DNA from: Pithys albifrons albifrons
Lineage: Eukaryota > Chordata > Aves > Passeriformes > Thamnophilidae
Length of the DNA stretch: 64,000 nucleotides
Assembly: GCF_047495875.1 (NCBI RefSeq)
Contig: NC_092472.1
Span: 3,108,349-3,172,348, forward strand
Direction: 5' to 3'
Each line of letters begins with the position of its first letter. Within the stretch, counting starts at the first letter, position 1. The notes below the pieces were generated by a model that was given only the letters and a program-made list of their open reading frames with translations, was not told where the DNA came from and did no database searches. Shown here piece by piece: positions 1-12,625 of this stretch. Made by a program: the position numbers and the translations under genes.

Positions 1-549
1 ACGGTGATATTATATACGGGAGCAGATCATGATGTGGGGTGGGGGGAATGAATTTAAAAATGTGGAAATATTTTCCTGACACGGATATTTCTAAATGGAG
101 CCACAAATGTCCCGTTTCTCACCCTACTCAAGCACATGTGCTATAGGGAACACACCTAACTACTCAAAACCCCAAAATTTACTTCCTTACAACACAATAC
201 ATCACTTCAGCAGAGCCAATATTGAGAAGAAAACCGGAATTAAGCATAGCCGAGACAAAAAGTGACACGACCTGGAACCTGATAAAAAAACCAGAGCCTG
301 AAAACTGAACATGCAGAAAGAAGCAACATTTCTGCAACATTTCTCCTGCAACGAACACAACCATAAGACTGAAATCCGACCCCACTTCGATCACACCTCA
401 GCAAGAGGCACCAGCCCATAGTAGATCGCTGAACGTCGCTTTGCTTTCCTTGTTGGAAACTTCCCTACACAGGATACAGAACACGGGGAACAAAGAACAG
501 GAGAGCAGCAGAAGGAAGCGTCACCGAAAAACCTGATTCAAAGAAACTC
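1..549. other. Intronic flank downstream of GA1
   Basis: AT-rich sequence after the GA1 donor, in the direction of the remaining gamma exons. The frame continues past the donor for 28 codons to a stop at 465. I recognise no gene, promoter element or repeat here. Confidence 0.5.
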
Positions 550-551
550 AC

Positions 552-2996
552 CGGGAGAGGGGCGGGGTCTGCAGGGAGGGCGCCGGCAGGGTCCCCCTCC
601 CCGAGCAGCGGCGCGGGATCGTCGGGTGGCGGCCGGGCCGGGAGGGTGTCGCAGCAGCTGCCGCCCGAGAAGCGGAGCTGACTCTTACACGAGTCAGCCG
701 TGAGAGACACGTCGTGCGAGTAGGAGTGCAGGAAGGCGCGGACGCCGTCGATGCCCACGAAGTGCGTGGCCGGCACGCCGCGCAAGGCCCCGCTGCTGTC
801 GGCCAGCAGCTGCGAGCGGCGCCAGCGTCTGAGGCGCAGAGCCAGCAGCAGCAGCAGGAAAGCGAGGAAGAGGCAGGAGACGGCGGCCACGGCCAGCACG
901 AGCCAGCGCGTCAGGCTCTCGGCCGGCTCGCCCGGCGCCGCCGCGTCGGCCGCGCTGCTCAGCTCTGCCAGCAGCTCGGCCACACTGTCGGCCAGCAGCA
1001 CGGTGAGCGTGGCCGTGGCCGACAGCGCCGGCCGGCCGTGGTCCTTGACCAGCACCACCAGGCTGTGGCGCGCCGCGTCGCGGGCGAGCGGGAAGCGCGC
1101 CGTGCGCACCTCGCCGCTGTGCAGCCCCAGGCGGAAGAGCCCCGGCTCCGTGGCCTTGGCCAGCTCGTAGGACAGCCAGGCGTTCTGCCCCGCGTCCGCG
1201 TCCACCGCCACCACCTTGGCCACCAGCGCGCCGGGCTCGGACGAGCGCGGCGCCAGCTCCACGCCCGCCCAGCCCGCACCCGCCGCCGGCGGAGGAGGAG
1301 GCGGGTAGAGCACCTGCGGCGCGTTGTCGTTCTCGTCCACGATCACCAGCCGCACCGACACGTTGCTGCTCAGCGCCGGCGAGCCGCCGTCCTCCGCCCG
1401 CACCCACAGCTCCACCTCGCGCACCTCCTCGTAGTCGAAGGAGCGCAGCGCGTACAGCGCGCCCGTCTCCGCATGCACCGACACGTACGACGACAGCGGC
1501 AAGCCCCGCACCCGCCCCTCCGACAGCCGGTAGCGCACGCGCGCGTTCTGCCCCCAGTCCGCGTCCGTCGCCCGCACCGTCAGCACCAGCGCGCCCGCCG
1601 CGTTGTTCTCGGCTAACCGCGCGCTGTAGCGCTCCTGCGTAAACAGCGGTGCGTTGTCGTTCACGTCCAGCACCCGCAGGACCAGCACGGCACTGCTCTG
1701 CAGGGACGGTGACCCTCCATCGGCCGCCTGCACTGTAAGGTTGTACTCGGACATCTGCTCCCGGTCCAGTTGTCTCTCTGTCACCACGCTGTAGTAGCTG
1801 CCCTGCGAGCTCCGAAGCTGAAATGGAACGTCCCCATGCAGCGAGCAGCGCACCTCGCCATTGGCCCCCGAGTCCCGGTCTTGTACGTGCAGCAGAGCAA
1901 CCACCGTCCCCGGCGGGGCGTCCTCAGAGATCTCATTTAGCGCCGACCGCACGGAAATCTCTGGCACGTTATCATTGACATCTGTGACAGCAATCGTGAC
2001 TTTGGCCGTGTCGAAAAGGCCTCCACCGTCATGTGCCTGCACCTCCAGTTCATAGAAATTGCCTTCCTCAGAGTCCAAGCTCCTCAACAGCGTGATCTCT
2101 CCTGTCTCAGTGTTCAGATGAAAATTATCTAAGGCCATGTCCGACACTTTTTTCAACGAGTATTCTACATAGCCGTACTGTCCCTCATCATTGTCGGTGG
2201 CCATGATGGTGACGAGGGTGGAACCCACGGGAGCGTCCTCCGGCATACGCACCGTGTACTCTGCCTGGCTGAACACGGGCGCGTTGTCGTTCGCGTCCAG
2301 CACCATCACACGGATCCGCGCTGTGCCCGTCCGTGCTGGATCGCCGCCGTCGCTCGCCCTCAGCACCAGCTCGTGAAAAGCCGCCTCCTCCCTGTCGAGA
2401 GCCTTCACCAGCACCAGCTCTGGACGCTGATCCCCGCCGGGGCCCGCCTGAACGGCCAGCGAGAAGTGCTCGTTGTCGCTCAGTTTGTAGCTGTGCAAGG
2501 AATTCCGTCCAAAGTCCGGATCATGAGCATCTGGCAGAGGAAACCGCGATCCAGGGACTGTTGTCTCGCTGATTCTGAGTTCTTTTTCTGCCTGTCGGAA
2601 GCTCGGGGCGTTGTCGTTTAGGTCTATAATTTCTACTTCAATTTCATAAAATTTCATTTCCCCCTCCACTATGAGCTCACAGCGCAGCACGCATTTCTCC
2701 ACCAGTCGGCACAGCTGCTCCCTGTCGATCTTCTCTGCTGTCACTAAATGTCTCGTCTTCCCGTGTAGAGTGAAATACTGGGTTCTGTCTTCAGAAACAA
2801 TGCGGATGCCGCTGTCTCGGAGCGCCGACAGCTGCAACCCCAGGTCCTTGGCCACGTCGCCCACGAACGAGCCCTTGGGCATCTCCTCGGGCACCGAGTA
2901 GCGCAGCTGCCCCCACGCCGCCTCCCACGCCGCCAGCAGGACGCCCCACAGCAGGACTCGCTGCCGCCGGTCCCAGAGTCTCCCCGCCGTGGACAT
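552..2996 (-). CDS. PCDHGA: Protocadherin gamma subfamily A variable exon (GA1 of this window)
   Basis: This is a single-exon homophilic adhesion receptor of neurons, to be spliced to constant exons outside the window. The start codon at 2996 begins MSTAGRLWDRR and is chosen over an upstream in-frame start because a signal peptide of about 29 residues follows directly and the conserved promoter element sits 260 bp upstream. The 815 codons encode six EC repeats separated by DxNDNxP calcium motifs, with the CX5C loop in EC1, a transmembrane helix near residues 698-720, and the subfamily tail containing FVGIDGVRAFLHSYSH. The exon ends in CCG before a GTGAGT donor at 550-551, phase 0. Oddities: the usually invariant tail reads SHDVSLTADSCKSQL where its neighbours have SHEVSLTADSRKSHL, and the proline-rich EC5/EC6 linker is one residue longer. 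The reading frame is intact. Confidence 0.95.
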
Positions 2997-3255
2997 CTCG
3001 TACGCGCCACCGCCTGTACCGCGACACCGTGTGGAGGTTCCCACCGGCGACCGCTGATCCGGCCCCAAGCCGCTGCTCGCAGCTTCTGCAAACAGCAGCT
3101 TCCGCTGTCCCTTTAGCCTCGTTGCAGCACAGCCCTGCACCGGTGGGATGATCGCAGACCACTCTTCCGCCGATCCTGTCAGGGACCGAACAACCGATCG
3201 AGCCGGTCCGCAGCGGGCGGGGCTGCAGCGCTCCGACTTTCCTCTCGCTCCTCTC

Positions 3256-3272
3256 GGTCAACAGCGGCGCCC
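3256..3272 (-). promoter_or_regulatory. Candidate promoter CSE/CTCF element of GA1
   Basis: The minus strand reads GGGCGCCGCTGTTGACC, 260 bp upstream of the GA1 start. The same 17 nt occur upstream of all complete GA exons, and with two changes upstream of all GB exons. It contains the CGCT core described for clustered protocadherin promoters. The role is inferred from position and conservation. Confidence 0.75.
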
Positions 3273-3299
3273 GCAGCCTCCTCCCGGCACTGCAGGCAC

Positions 3300-4252
3300 T
3301 GAGAGCTGCCGAGAGATGCCCGCCCTGCTGCGTCCATGGAAGGCTGACAGGGTTGGGACAGTCGCCACGGACATGTCGCTTTTCGTCCTGCCCGATCTAT
3401 GGTTTAATTTTCCAGTTTATGACCACCTGGCAGAAGCAACACACCTCCCGCGGTTACGTTGTTTTTACCGCACGGGAAAATGTTTTTATCGTGGTGATAA
3501 AACGTGGATATAAAAATCTGTTAATATGACATGTGAAGTAGCACAATTGTTAATGCATAATGCCGAAGCACAAACTCCGCCCCCAACCGCACAGGTTTGT
3601 ACTAGTCATGCTTGAAGGACCTTTTCCTCAGCCTTTCAGCTGATCAAAACTGTGTTATGAAATAGAGAAACAGCTCATCAACAGTAGTACTGGTCACCGA
3701 ATGAAGCAGTACAGTGACAAGTCCCTCCTAGTTTGCACCTGCACATCGAAGACTGCTCTGAATAAGCCTGTATTTACTCCTCATTCTCCAGCCACGATTT
3801 CAAAATTTTTCAATAAACCCTTACTTGAAACAGGTTTAACATGCTTTAATGGGAGGAATTAGTGCTCTCAAACAGAGATACTTGAGACTGCAAATTAATC
3901 CAACTCGGCAGTGTAAGCCTTCCCTCAAAAGATGGGAACACACACACAGAGGTGTAACTTCCATAATCAAGGAGTAACCTGCAAATTTGCTTTCTGAGTC
4001 CAACACCGACACAACATTAGCCAACAGTTTTTTGTCCAACTATGAGAGGGCTCAAATACAGAGCATCGAGAAAAACTGATGCGAAGGAAGACTCTCCACT
4101 CCTAGCCCGTGATACAGAAGTCATCCTTCACTGACTATTTCACACGTTCACTGGAAACAGAGAGCGGATAAGGAAAGGAAAAAATGCTAGCCCATTACCG
4201 CCACCATATGCCTACGAAAATTCAGGGAGAAACAAAACACGGGCTTACAGAC
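3300..4252. other. Spacer between GA1 promoter and GB1 donor
   Basis: Noncoding spacer. It is only weakly related to the corresponding spacers of the other units (a short match around 3915-4020 to about 15886-16000), so this unit has diverged most. No gene recognised. Confidence 0.5.
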
Positions 4253-6682
4253 CTGTGGAGCAACAGGGTCGGCGGGCGGCTCTCCCTCCACCGCGGTGCT
4301 GCTCGGGCTCGGCTTATCGCACGGCTCCCCGCCAAGAAGCTCCTCCGCGGACAAAATGGGCAGCGGCGGGGGCGGCCAAGCGGCCTCGGGCACGGCTCGA
4401 GGCGGCGCCGCCACACACAGGTTGTAGGAGTAGGGCAAGGTGCCCTCGCAGAAGTCGGCCGGGAAGGCGGCGCCGGCCACGGAGAAGCGCTGCGCGCCCA
4501 GGCAGCGCAGCACGGCGGGCGGCCCGGCCCGGCGCAGCCGCGCCAGCACGGCCAGCGCCACGCTGAGCAGGAAGAGCGCCGAGAGCAGCGCCAGCGCCAG
4601 CACCAGGTAGAACTGCAGCTCGGCCGGCGCGTCGGCGCCCGCCGGCCGCTCGCTCAGCTCCGGCAGCGCCTCGTGCAAGCTGTCGGCCAGCACCACGTGC
4701 AGCGTGGCCGTGGCCGACAGCGCCGGCTGCCCGTGGTCCTTGACGAGCGCCACGAGCCGCTGCTTGGCCGCGTCCCTGTCGGACACGGCCCGCGCCGTGC
4801 GCACCTCGCCGCTGTGCAGTCCCAGGCGGAAGAGCGCCGGCTCCGACGCCTGCAGCAGCTCGTAGGACAGCCAGGCGTTGCGCCCCGCGTCCGCGTCCAC
4901 CGCCACCACCTTGGCCACCAGATAGCCGGCCTCGGCCGACCGCGGCACCACCTCGAAAGTCGGCGGCAATGGGGGTGCTCCTGGAGTCGCCCCCGCGGCC
5001 AGCGCCGGCCACAGCACCCGCGGCGCGTTGTCGTTTTGGTCGAGCACGAAGACGCGCACCGTGGCCGTGGAGCTCCGCGACGGCGTCCCGCCGTCCTGCG
5101 CCCGCACGGCCACCGAGAACTCGCGGCACTGCTCGTAGTCGAAGGAGCGCTGCGCGTACACGGCGCCGCTCCGCGCCTCCACCGACACGAGCGGCGCCGC
5201 ACCCGCCGCGCCCGCGCTGCCGCCCGCCAGCCAGTAGCTCACGCGCCCGTTGGTCCCCGCGTCCAAGTCCCGCGCGCTCACGCGCAGCACCAGCGCGCCC
5301 GCCGCGTTGTTCTCAGGCACGTACGCGCTGTACTCCGCCTCCTCGAACACGGGCGCGTTGTCGTTCACGTCCGACACCTCCAGCACCAGCTCCGTGCTGC
5401 TCGACAGCGCCGGGCTGCCCCGGTCCCTGGCCACCACCGTCACGCGGTGCTCGGCCGCCTGCTCGCGGTCCAGCGCGCTCGCCGTCACCACCTTGTACGA
5501 GCCACCCGAAGACGCCACGATGGACAGCGGCGCCTCTCCCGAGAGCTCGCACGTCACCTGACCGTTCTCGTCGGAGTCCAGGTCGTTCACGTTCACAAGG
5601 GCGACCACTGTGCCGACTGGCGCATCCTCGGACACGGGGCTCGACAGCGACAGAATCGTGATCTCGGGGGCGTTGTCATTCTCGTCTGTGATATCTATCT
5701 GCACTTCGCAGTGATCGCTGAGCCCGCCGCCGTCCGACGCCTTCAGTTCAAAGCTGTATTTACTCCTCTCCTCGAAATCGAGGGGACCCGCAGTCCTGAT
5801 CTCGCCGCTCTCGCTGTCAACAGTGAACAACTCTCGAACGCTTTTTGGGGCGCTGCTGAAGGAGTAGGAGACCTGACCGTTCGATCCAGCGTCCGCATCC
5901 GTGGCACGCACTCGCAGCACCAACGACCCCGCCTGCAGATTCTCGGCCACTCGCGCATCGTATACGCTTTTGCTGAACACGGGTGAGTTGTCATTGGCGT
6001 CCGTTATCTGATCTGGCTGGATCTCCGCCATCTACTGCAGTAAGAATCAGCTCAAAGGAGCTCTGCTTCTCCCTATCCAATGCTTCGTCCAGCAATAATT
6101 CTGGCTGTTTTTTTCCACCTTTTTTCTCCTTCATGGCCAGAGTGAATGAAGGGTTGCTGCTGAGCTGGTAAGTCAGGAGCGCGTTGCTTCCCGCGTCTGC
6201 GTCTTGGGCCATCTCCAGAGGAAAACGAGATCCTGGCAGCGTCCATTCACTGATCTCGAGGTCCAGAATAGCCTTGCTGAAAATAGGGGAGTTGTCATTC
6301 ACGTCCTGGATGGACACCTCCACGTGGAAAACATTTAGCGGGTTGTGCACCAGCGCCTCGAAGCTGACAGAGCAGGATGCCAATTCGCCAGTCTCTCGTT
6401 CACGTACAAGTTCCCGTTTTCCTCGCTCACAGTGAAATATTTGAGCTGCTTTTTGACGGCAGACGCCACCCGCAGCTTGCGCACCGGCAGCTCGTCCGGG
6501 CTGAGCCCCAGGTCCCGCGCCAGCGGCCCCACCAGCGAGCCTCTGGCCAGCTCCTCGGGGATGGTGTAGCGGAGCCGCTCCGCCGCCGCCCGGCAGCACA
6601 GGCACAGCAGCACAGCGGGCAGCAGCAGCAGCGCTCTGCCGCCTGCCGGCCCGCGGCTCTGCCTCCACCTGCCCGCTGCCAT
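4253..6682 (-). pseudogene. PCDHGB: Protocadherin gamma subfamily B variable exon broken by two frameshift deletions (GB1)
   Basis: The exon starts MAAGRWRQSRG at 6682 and keeps a signal peptide and most of EC1. Compared with the other GB exons it lacks about 19 bp near 6383-6388, which removes the LDREEMCG segment and the first cysteine of the EC1 CX5C loop. Reading on gives a TAA at 6335-6337 after 115 residues. EC2 continues in a second frame until a further deletion of about 23 bp near 6004-6024. The two losses total 42 bp, so EC3 to the tail return to the starting frame and are otherwise intact, including EGTLPYSYNLC and the CAG donor junction at 4253. The promoter element, helix and donor are all preserved. 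Clean multi-base gaps in one exon only make sequencing error unlikely, though it is not excluded. As a first exon it could still be transcribed, and the product would be a candidate for nonsense-mediated decay. Confidence 0.88.
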
Positions 6683-6947
6683 TGTCGGCAGCACTCGCCG
6701 CGCTCTGCCGGCTCCTGCCGCTGCTCGGCCTCCTTTCCGGCCGCTCTGCGCAGCGGGGCCGCCGGAGCGCAGAGGCGGGCAGAGCGCAGCGGGGCCGGCG
6801 CCGGCTTCTTGGCCGCTGCTGCCCGCGCCGCCTGTCGCCTGTGCTGTCCGTGCCGCTGCCGCTGTGGCCGGCGCCGGCCGAGCGAGCAGCCTGCGGGGGC
6901 AGGACGCTGCGGCGGCTGCGGCTGCGGCTCCAGCGCCTCTCGGCGGC

Positions 6948-6964
6948 GGCCAACAGCGGCACCC
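6948..6964 (-). promoter_or_regulatory. Candidate promoter CSE/CTCF element of GB1 (pseudogene)
   Basis: The minus strand reads GGGTGCCGCTGTTGGCC, about 266 bp upstream of the broken GB1 exon. It is unchanged relative to the intact GB copies, so the promoter may still be available for choice although its exon cannot encode a full receptor. Confidence 0.72.
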
Positions 6965-7517
6965 GGAGGCGCCGCCACGCCACTGCAGCCGCCTGATGGC
7001 CGCGCTCCGGGTGCCCGGCTTTGGGCCGCAAGGAGGGACTGCTCCGGCTGTGGTGTGTCTTCTTGATTCCAATCAGCAAGAGCACAAACTCTTGCTTATT
7101 ATGCTTCCTGAGGCGTTTGTAACGGAGGTGCTCTGCTTGGTCCTTTTAGTTCGTTATTGCAATGAATAGCCAGAAGTAAATCTTCATAGCAGAGTGATAC
7201 AGAGAGGAACTCATCTGCTCTTAATAATACCAGAGAGCAACGCTAGGAGCATTGAATGATATTGTAAGGAAGACTTCAAGAGCATGTTAGCACTGTGTAA
7301 AATACCTTGAAGTCTGCTGAATACATCACGTGGGATGAATTAACTTGAGAAATGAATCAGCATAAAGCAATGTAAGAAATCTCTATACTAAGATAACATT
7401 AACGTTTACTATTTTGTTTCTAGTTCTTGAGAGTTCCTGCTTTTGCATCTCAATACTTCAGGGGCTGACAAAAGGAAAGTGCAAAGCCACATTGAGTCTT
7501 TCACAGGTCCAAAGAAA

Positions 7518-8455
7518 GGTTTTGGTTGGGACAGTTATTTAAGATCATTGAATGCTCATCTCTGCCATGCATTGCAACAATTTCCACTAGTCTAAATCAC
7601 TCTTGACCTCATCCAATCTGCCCTTTCTCTTTAGGAATACTCACAATTTCCCTGGGCTTTAAAAACCCGTGTCATATATCCTGTCACTACGGGCCCTGAT
7701 AAAAAGGCTCTTTCCATCTTTCTTCTAATCTTATTTATAAATTGAAAAGGAAAGAGGATTTGAAATCTTTACAGGGAAGCTTCCTTTCTCCATACGTAAG
7801 GAACTGAACTACTTCTTCAGCCCGTCTTCATAGCAGAAATGTTCCAGCCCTCAGAACATTTTTGTGGTCCTTCTGGGGACTCTAGCAGGTCCATGCCCTT
7901 TTGGAATATTGACCCCAGATCTGCATGCAGTACTCTAGCTGTGGTCTCAGAAATTTAGAGGGGGTGAGCCACCTCCATCAACCTGCTAGATGTAATACTT
8001 GTCAGGGAGCAGAAGATACCATTTTCTTTCTAAGTAGCAAGTGCACCTTGCCAAATCATGCCCCATTCTATCATCTGCCAACAACCAGAGCCTGTTCCCA
8101 CCCTCTATTAAAACTAGAGATTGCGCTCACCAACAAGTAGGACATTTCACTTGACCTTGTGGAATTTCATGATGTTTGTATGTGCCCGCTTTTCTATTGT
8201 TTTAAAGTCCATCTAGTTGGCATCTCTGCCCTCTCCTGAATCAACTCAGCTTGGTGTCAGCTGGACATTTGCTGAAGCATTCTCAATCCCATTGTCTATG
8301 AAGATCAGAAATAGTACTGGTCCCAGTAAGGACTCTTAGATGATAACACAAGTTACAACAACCTGGTTTCCACTTGGACATTCACCCATTGTCTACAATT
8401 CTTTGGAGGTCACTATCTATCCAGTTCCTCATCCATTTAACAGTCTCTAGATGAA
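7518..8455 (-). mobile_element. CR1 non-LTR retrotransposon remnant, unit A
   Basis: Read on the minus strand, this matches the 3' part of a CR1 LINE as I know it: degenerate reverse-transcriptase coding sequence (the region around SVLGPVLF and FADDTKL, minus strand of roughly 8250-8340), the 3' untranslated region, and a 3' end near 7518 (TTTGGTTGGGA on the plus strand). No open frame remains. The element has the same orientation as the genes. Boundaries are approximate because the copy is old. Confidence 0.8.
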
Positions 8456-11400
8456 TGCCCGACATGTTCTGGGACACTGTGTGGGGTCACTCTGTACATT
8501 CTCCCACTGGTCTCTTCATGGAAAACTTGACTTCAGTGGGGAACCAATCATCATTTGAAGGACTGCAGTAGAGATGCTTTTGCTTTATTACACTGCAGAC
8601 AAGTGTGCCTGGATGAGTACATAGGCCTATGAAAGCCTTCCTCTTTACAGCTGTGAACATCACAGGTGTGTATGGGAACTGCATCTGCACTGGGACAATT
8701 GGAAGAGATATGACCTTGTACATAAGGCCAGACACCCTGAGGTTGAGCTTCTGAAACCAAGAGTTAGAAAGACACAGAAATGAACAGATCAGCTCTGATA
8801 ACATTTTATAGTCCTCTCTTAATGTTCAGAAGCAACTCAAACTGCATGGTGCTCCCAGGCACAAGCATGTGTTGTCTACGACATCACAAGCAAGGGAACA
8901 ACCAAGTTCTATAACCTCACACACAGACCTCTCTTGTCTTCTCTCCAATGCTATGCAACTGGCAGGTTTTATTCTAACTAACTCATCATCAGTAAAATTT
9001 ACAATGAGATGATAATGCACTGCAATAACTACAAGAAGGGACGTCCATTTGCCTGCTCACCACCATTCTGAGAAGAAAGTGAAAGATTCTAAAGCACACT
9101 AATGATAAACAGCCAAAAGATCTTTTGATTAGCAGTCATCCAACAAAAAATGGCTCCTCAAACTAATGGCTTAGACAGTATCTCCTGCCCCCTTTTATTA
9201 CAAACACTGTTCCACACAGATGCAACTTCATGCTTACACCTTTCTCCCAACAATAACAGGTCAATAAGATATGCTCATGTCTCCACACATTCCCACCTAA
9301 CACAGCATGGAGAATTGGCACATAACCAATTGCTAAAGGAAGTTACGCTGATAATTAAAAAGGAAAGAAAGCCATAATTCAGACGACCTAGATAAGGAAG
9401 CAATAGAAGACAAAAGGTTTGTCAGAGATACTCAGAAGGAAGTCTTCTTGATCTTCATTTCAGACATTGAAATTCATTCCTGTCAGCACCTGTAAGTCAT
9501 TGAGGTCTCCCCCTGCAAGTGTGACCCTAAAGTCTCACTCTGGACTACAGGATAAGGGTTTCATTTTATGAAAGTCATCACATCTCAGCAAGTTCTTTTC
9601 TATTCTATTCTATGGCCTGTTCAACTTGTACAATCATGAAGCCATAAATTTAAACACCTTCTCATAGACCTCTTTCTCAGGCTCAGTCTTTTGAGAAAGT
9701 ACAACAGATTCTCTTTTACCTTCTGCTTTATATTCCTCACAGACAACATTCTGTCCTAGGTTGCTGAAGTAAGCATTTGCTGAAAAACAATCACAATTTC
9801 AATTTCTAAGGCGCTGACCAGAATTGTGAAAATGGACCACGATCTTCCAGGAAAAAAAGGCCTGAAAGAAAGTGTAATTACAGCTCTTAACAAACTCCGT
9901 ATTGCAACCTTACAGGGAGATACAGTGGGATACAGGAGATTTCAAATTGTATTCATAAGCCATGCACAATTATTGTAGAAATACTTCATTGCTGGTGTAT
10001 GGTCATTGCTTTTCAGGAGAGGGAAACCAGGATCAGAGAAAAAATGACACAGGCCTTGACACCAGGCATGAAATCAAACAGTGCCCTGCCAAAACCACAC
10101 TGACCCACGCCTTTCTCTTTTACAAAGCCAACCTCTTATCCTCCTCACTCTGCATTCACAGCCTTTTGTCACACTGTTTACATGTACTAAACTTTTGGTT
10201 TTCTGTCATCCATTGGATAAAGAGCACCCTGGGAAACAAAACCCCCAAAATATTTTTCTTTAGTGATACCCGCCGTCATACCACACAAAGCTCTGGATGA
10301 GATCCTCCCTTCCTACCAGGTAATTATAAGACATTTTTGTGTGTTTGAAGGATTGTCAAATGAGAAGGCGCAGTGAGGATCATTTTTGCTCCATGAAAGA
10401 ATTCAAACCACCCAACCAAAATCAAAAATCTAACCAAAGGAAAAATCCTGCAGCAGGGCAAGAAAGAGAAATAACCACAGGCATATAAATCATAGCTTCG
10501 CATTTCAACTAGGTACACAACAAAGGAAACAGGTTAGTGACAGGTACACAGGAGGCTAAAACAGGAGCTCACACAATAGATTGTAGTCATAGAAATTCTG
10601 TTGGATGATATAAAAAGGAAAAATCCTGGAACAGCAGCTGTTGTCCTAACTGAATGACCACAACAAACTTCACCTTACCACTTTCCTTTCAGTACTTTCA
10701 AACTGCACCACAGTAAACTCCTCCACTGGCCCTGTCTCTGGAAACACAGAACTCTTCTCTCTATCCAAACATCACACAAAAGGAAAGTTAAATCTGCAGA
10801 CAGACACCGTTAAAAGTTGCACATGCACCTTCTCAGATCCAAGCACCACAACCAAGATTATGTTGCTCATCCCAATAATTTGAACTGATGTAAAATGTTA
10901 TAGAGAACATAATCTGTCAGAAGCTTGATTAAAGACACACTCATCAAAGTATCATCTCAAACACAGCATCACCCTACCTCAGCACATGGGCTCCTTGGAA
11001 GGTGTGCCACTCAACCACCTAGAATGCAAAAGATCTCTGAACTCTCAACTTGATCATATGAATCAAAACGAAGCAATAAGAAAAAATAAGACACCTCTGG
11101 ACTCATTCTCAGAAACATGAGCTGTAACTTTGAAAAGAACATAGGGATTTTTGAGGCAATGGTAACTGGTCTGATCTTCAACAAACCATCAGAGACCAAA
11201 GGTCCATCTTCAGATCCGTGAAAAAGAAAAACAAGGAGTAAACACTTGCAGAAAGGAAGAGACCACAACACACTCTCCTGGACTATGTAACTTGTAGTAG
11301 GTAATTAATTCAGATGCTTAGTAAGCACTGAATACAACTGTGTTCTTTCCAAAGGTCCTACATGACCTTTGTCATAAGTACATAATCCAGCTGTGAAGTT

Positions 11401-12623
11401 AGACAATTATGACAAAATGCAAACAAATGGGAAGAGACTCCCAGGAATTTCCAAACATCTGGAATACATGTCTTCTAGCCAAACAGTTTCAGAAGGAAAA
11501 CACCACATTGCTTGATACTACAAGTAGGTAATGAATTGGAGAACAAGAACAGGAGTCCCTTGTGGCCTTCAGCAGACCCTCCAGCACAACTCTGAGGACT
11601 CAGATCTCCAGCCATTCCCTCTATCTAGGATGCACTTTGATCCATTTATTTTACAAGCATATGGCACACTAGGCCCAGTTTCCCACATCATTTCTCTCTG
11701 CTCCACCAGCTTCACACATGATGAGATGATAATGCACTACAATAATTCTCTTTATGTCTCTGCATGAATGAAGACACATTTGTCTGCTCACTGGTCTTCT
11801 CTGAAGAAACTTCTATGTCCTATAATGAAAGGCATAGCAGTACTCAAGGAGAGACTGGATCAGTGAATATCTGCTTAGGGGCAATCACCCTCTCCTTCCA
11901 TCTCCCTCAGCACCTTTAATCGATACCCTCCCACCCACGAAAGGATCTTGCAGTGACTTGTATGTATAGCCAAGGCACATGCAGTTCCATCTGACATAGG
12001 TTAACCTTCAAAGACAGGAAATCATCAAAACACCTCTGCCATTTCCTCCTGTATTTCTTTCTCCACATAAAGCCAGCTACAAATGTTTTCAAAAACACAC
12101 AACTTTCAAGATGATCCCTTTTCTTCCCAACAGGCAGACAGACATCATCAAGGGACCAGCTGCTCTGCAGTCCGTTCCCCTACAGGGAAAACAAGACCAA
12201 GACCAAGCACGGATGAATGCAAAGCCATTTTCTACTGACCTCCACTATGCATCGTAAAGACACTTAGAAAAGCTGAGAATAGGACAAAGGATGAGCTGCA
12301 AAGTTACACATATGCAGCTGTCAAAATTACAATCTGGAGATTTTCATGCGAATAAAGCACATGTGCCATTAGGAAGAACCTGTGAAGAACACAAACTCAT
12401 TTACACTTCCATCCACCATCAACCTCACTGCCTTTGCCTCCCCAACAACCTGGAAAACTGATCAAGGACCCTACACCCACCTCCCACCAGCCCATACTGC
12501 ATCAAGAAACGAAGCTCTGCTATTTTGACAGCAAGCCTGCCTCTACAGAAACAGAACACGGGGAAGAAACGGTAGAGGAGCAGAAGGGGGAGCTTCTCAG
12601 AGCCAGTTTGGCCGGAGGAACTC
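8456..12623. other. Large spacer of unit A, GA2 exon to CR1
   Basis: AT-rich noncoding sequence, homologous in order and content to the large spacers of units B-E. All open frames are short and are not kept between units. The 460 bp next to the GA donor are the best conserved. No element other than the CR1 remnant was recognised. Confidence 0.6.
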
Positions 12624-12625
12624 AC

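Noticed and set aside
4184..5986. A 600-codon open frame on the plus strand over GB1, and similar long antisense frames at 714-1616, 41453-42886 and elsewhere
   Set aside because: They mirror GC-rich protocadherin codons on the other strand, are rich in Arg, His, Gln and Ala, show no domain, and recur only where the sense exon is most GC-rich.
6004..6388. Treating the GB1 frameshifts as small introns
   Set aside because: The missing pieces are absences relative to the paralogues, not insertions, and variable protocadherin exons are uninterrupted.
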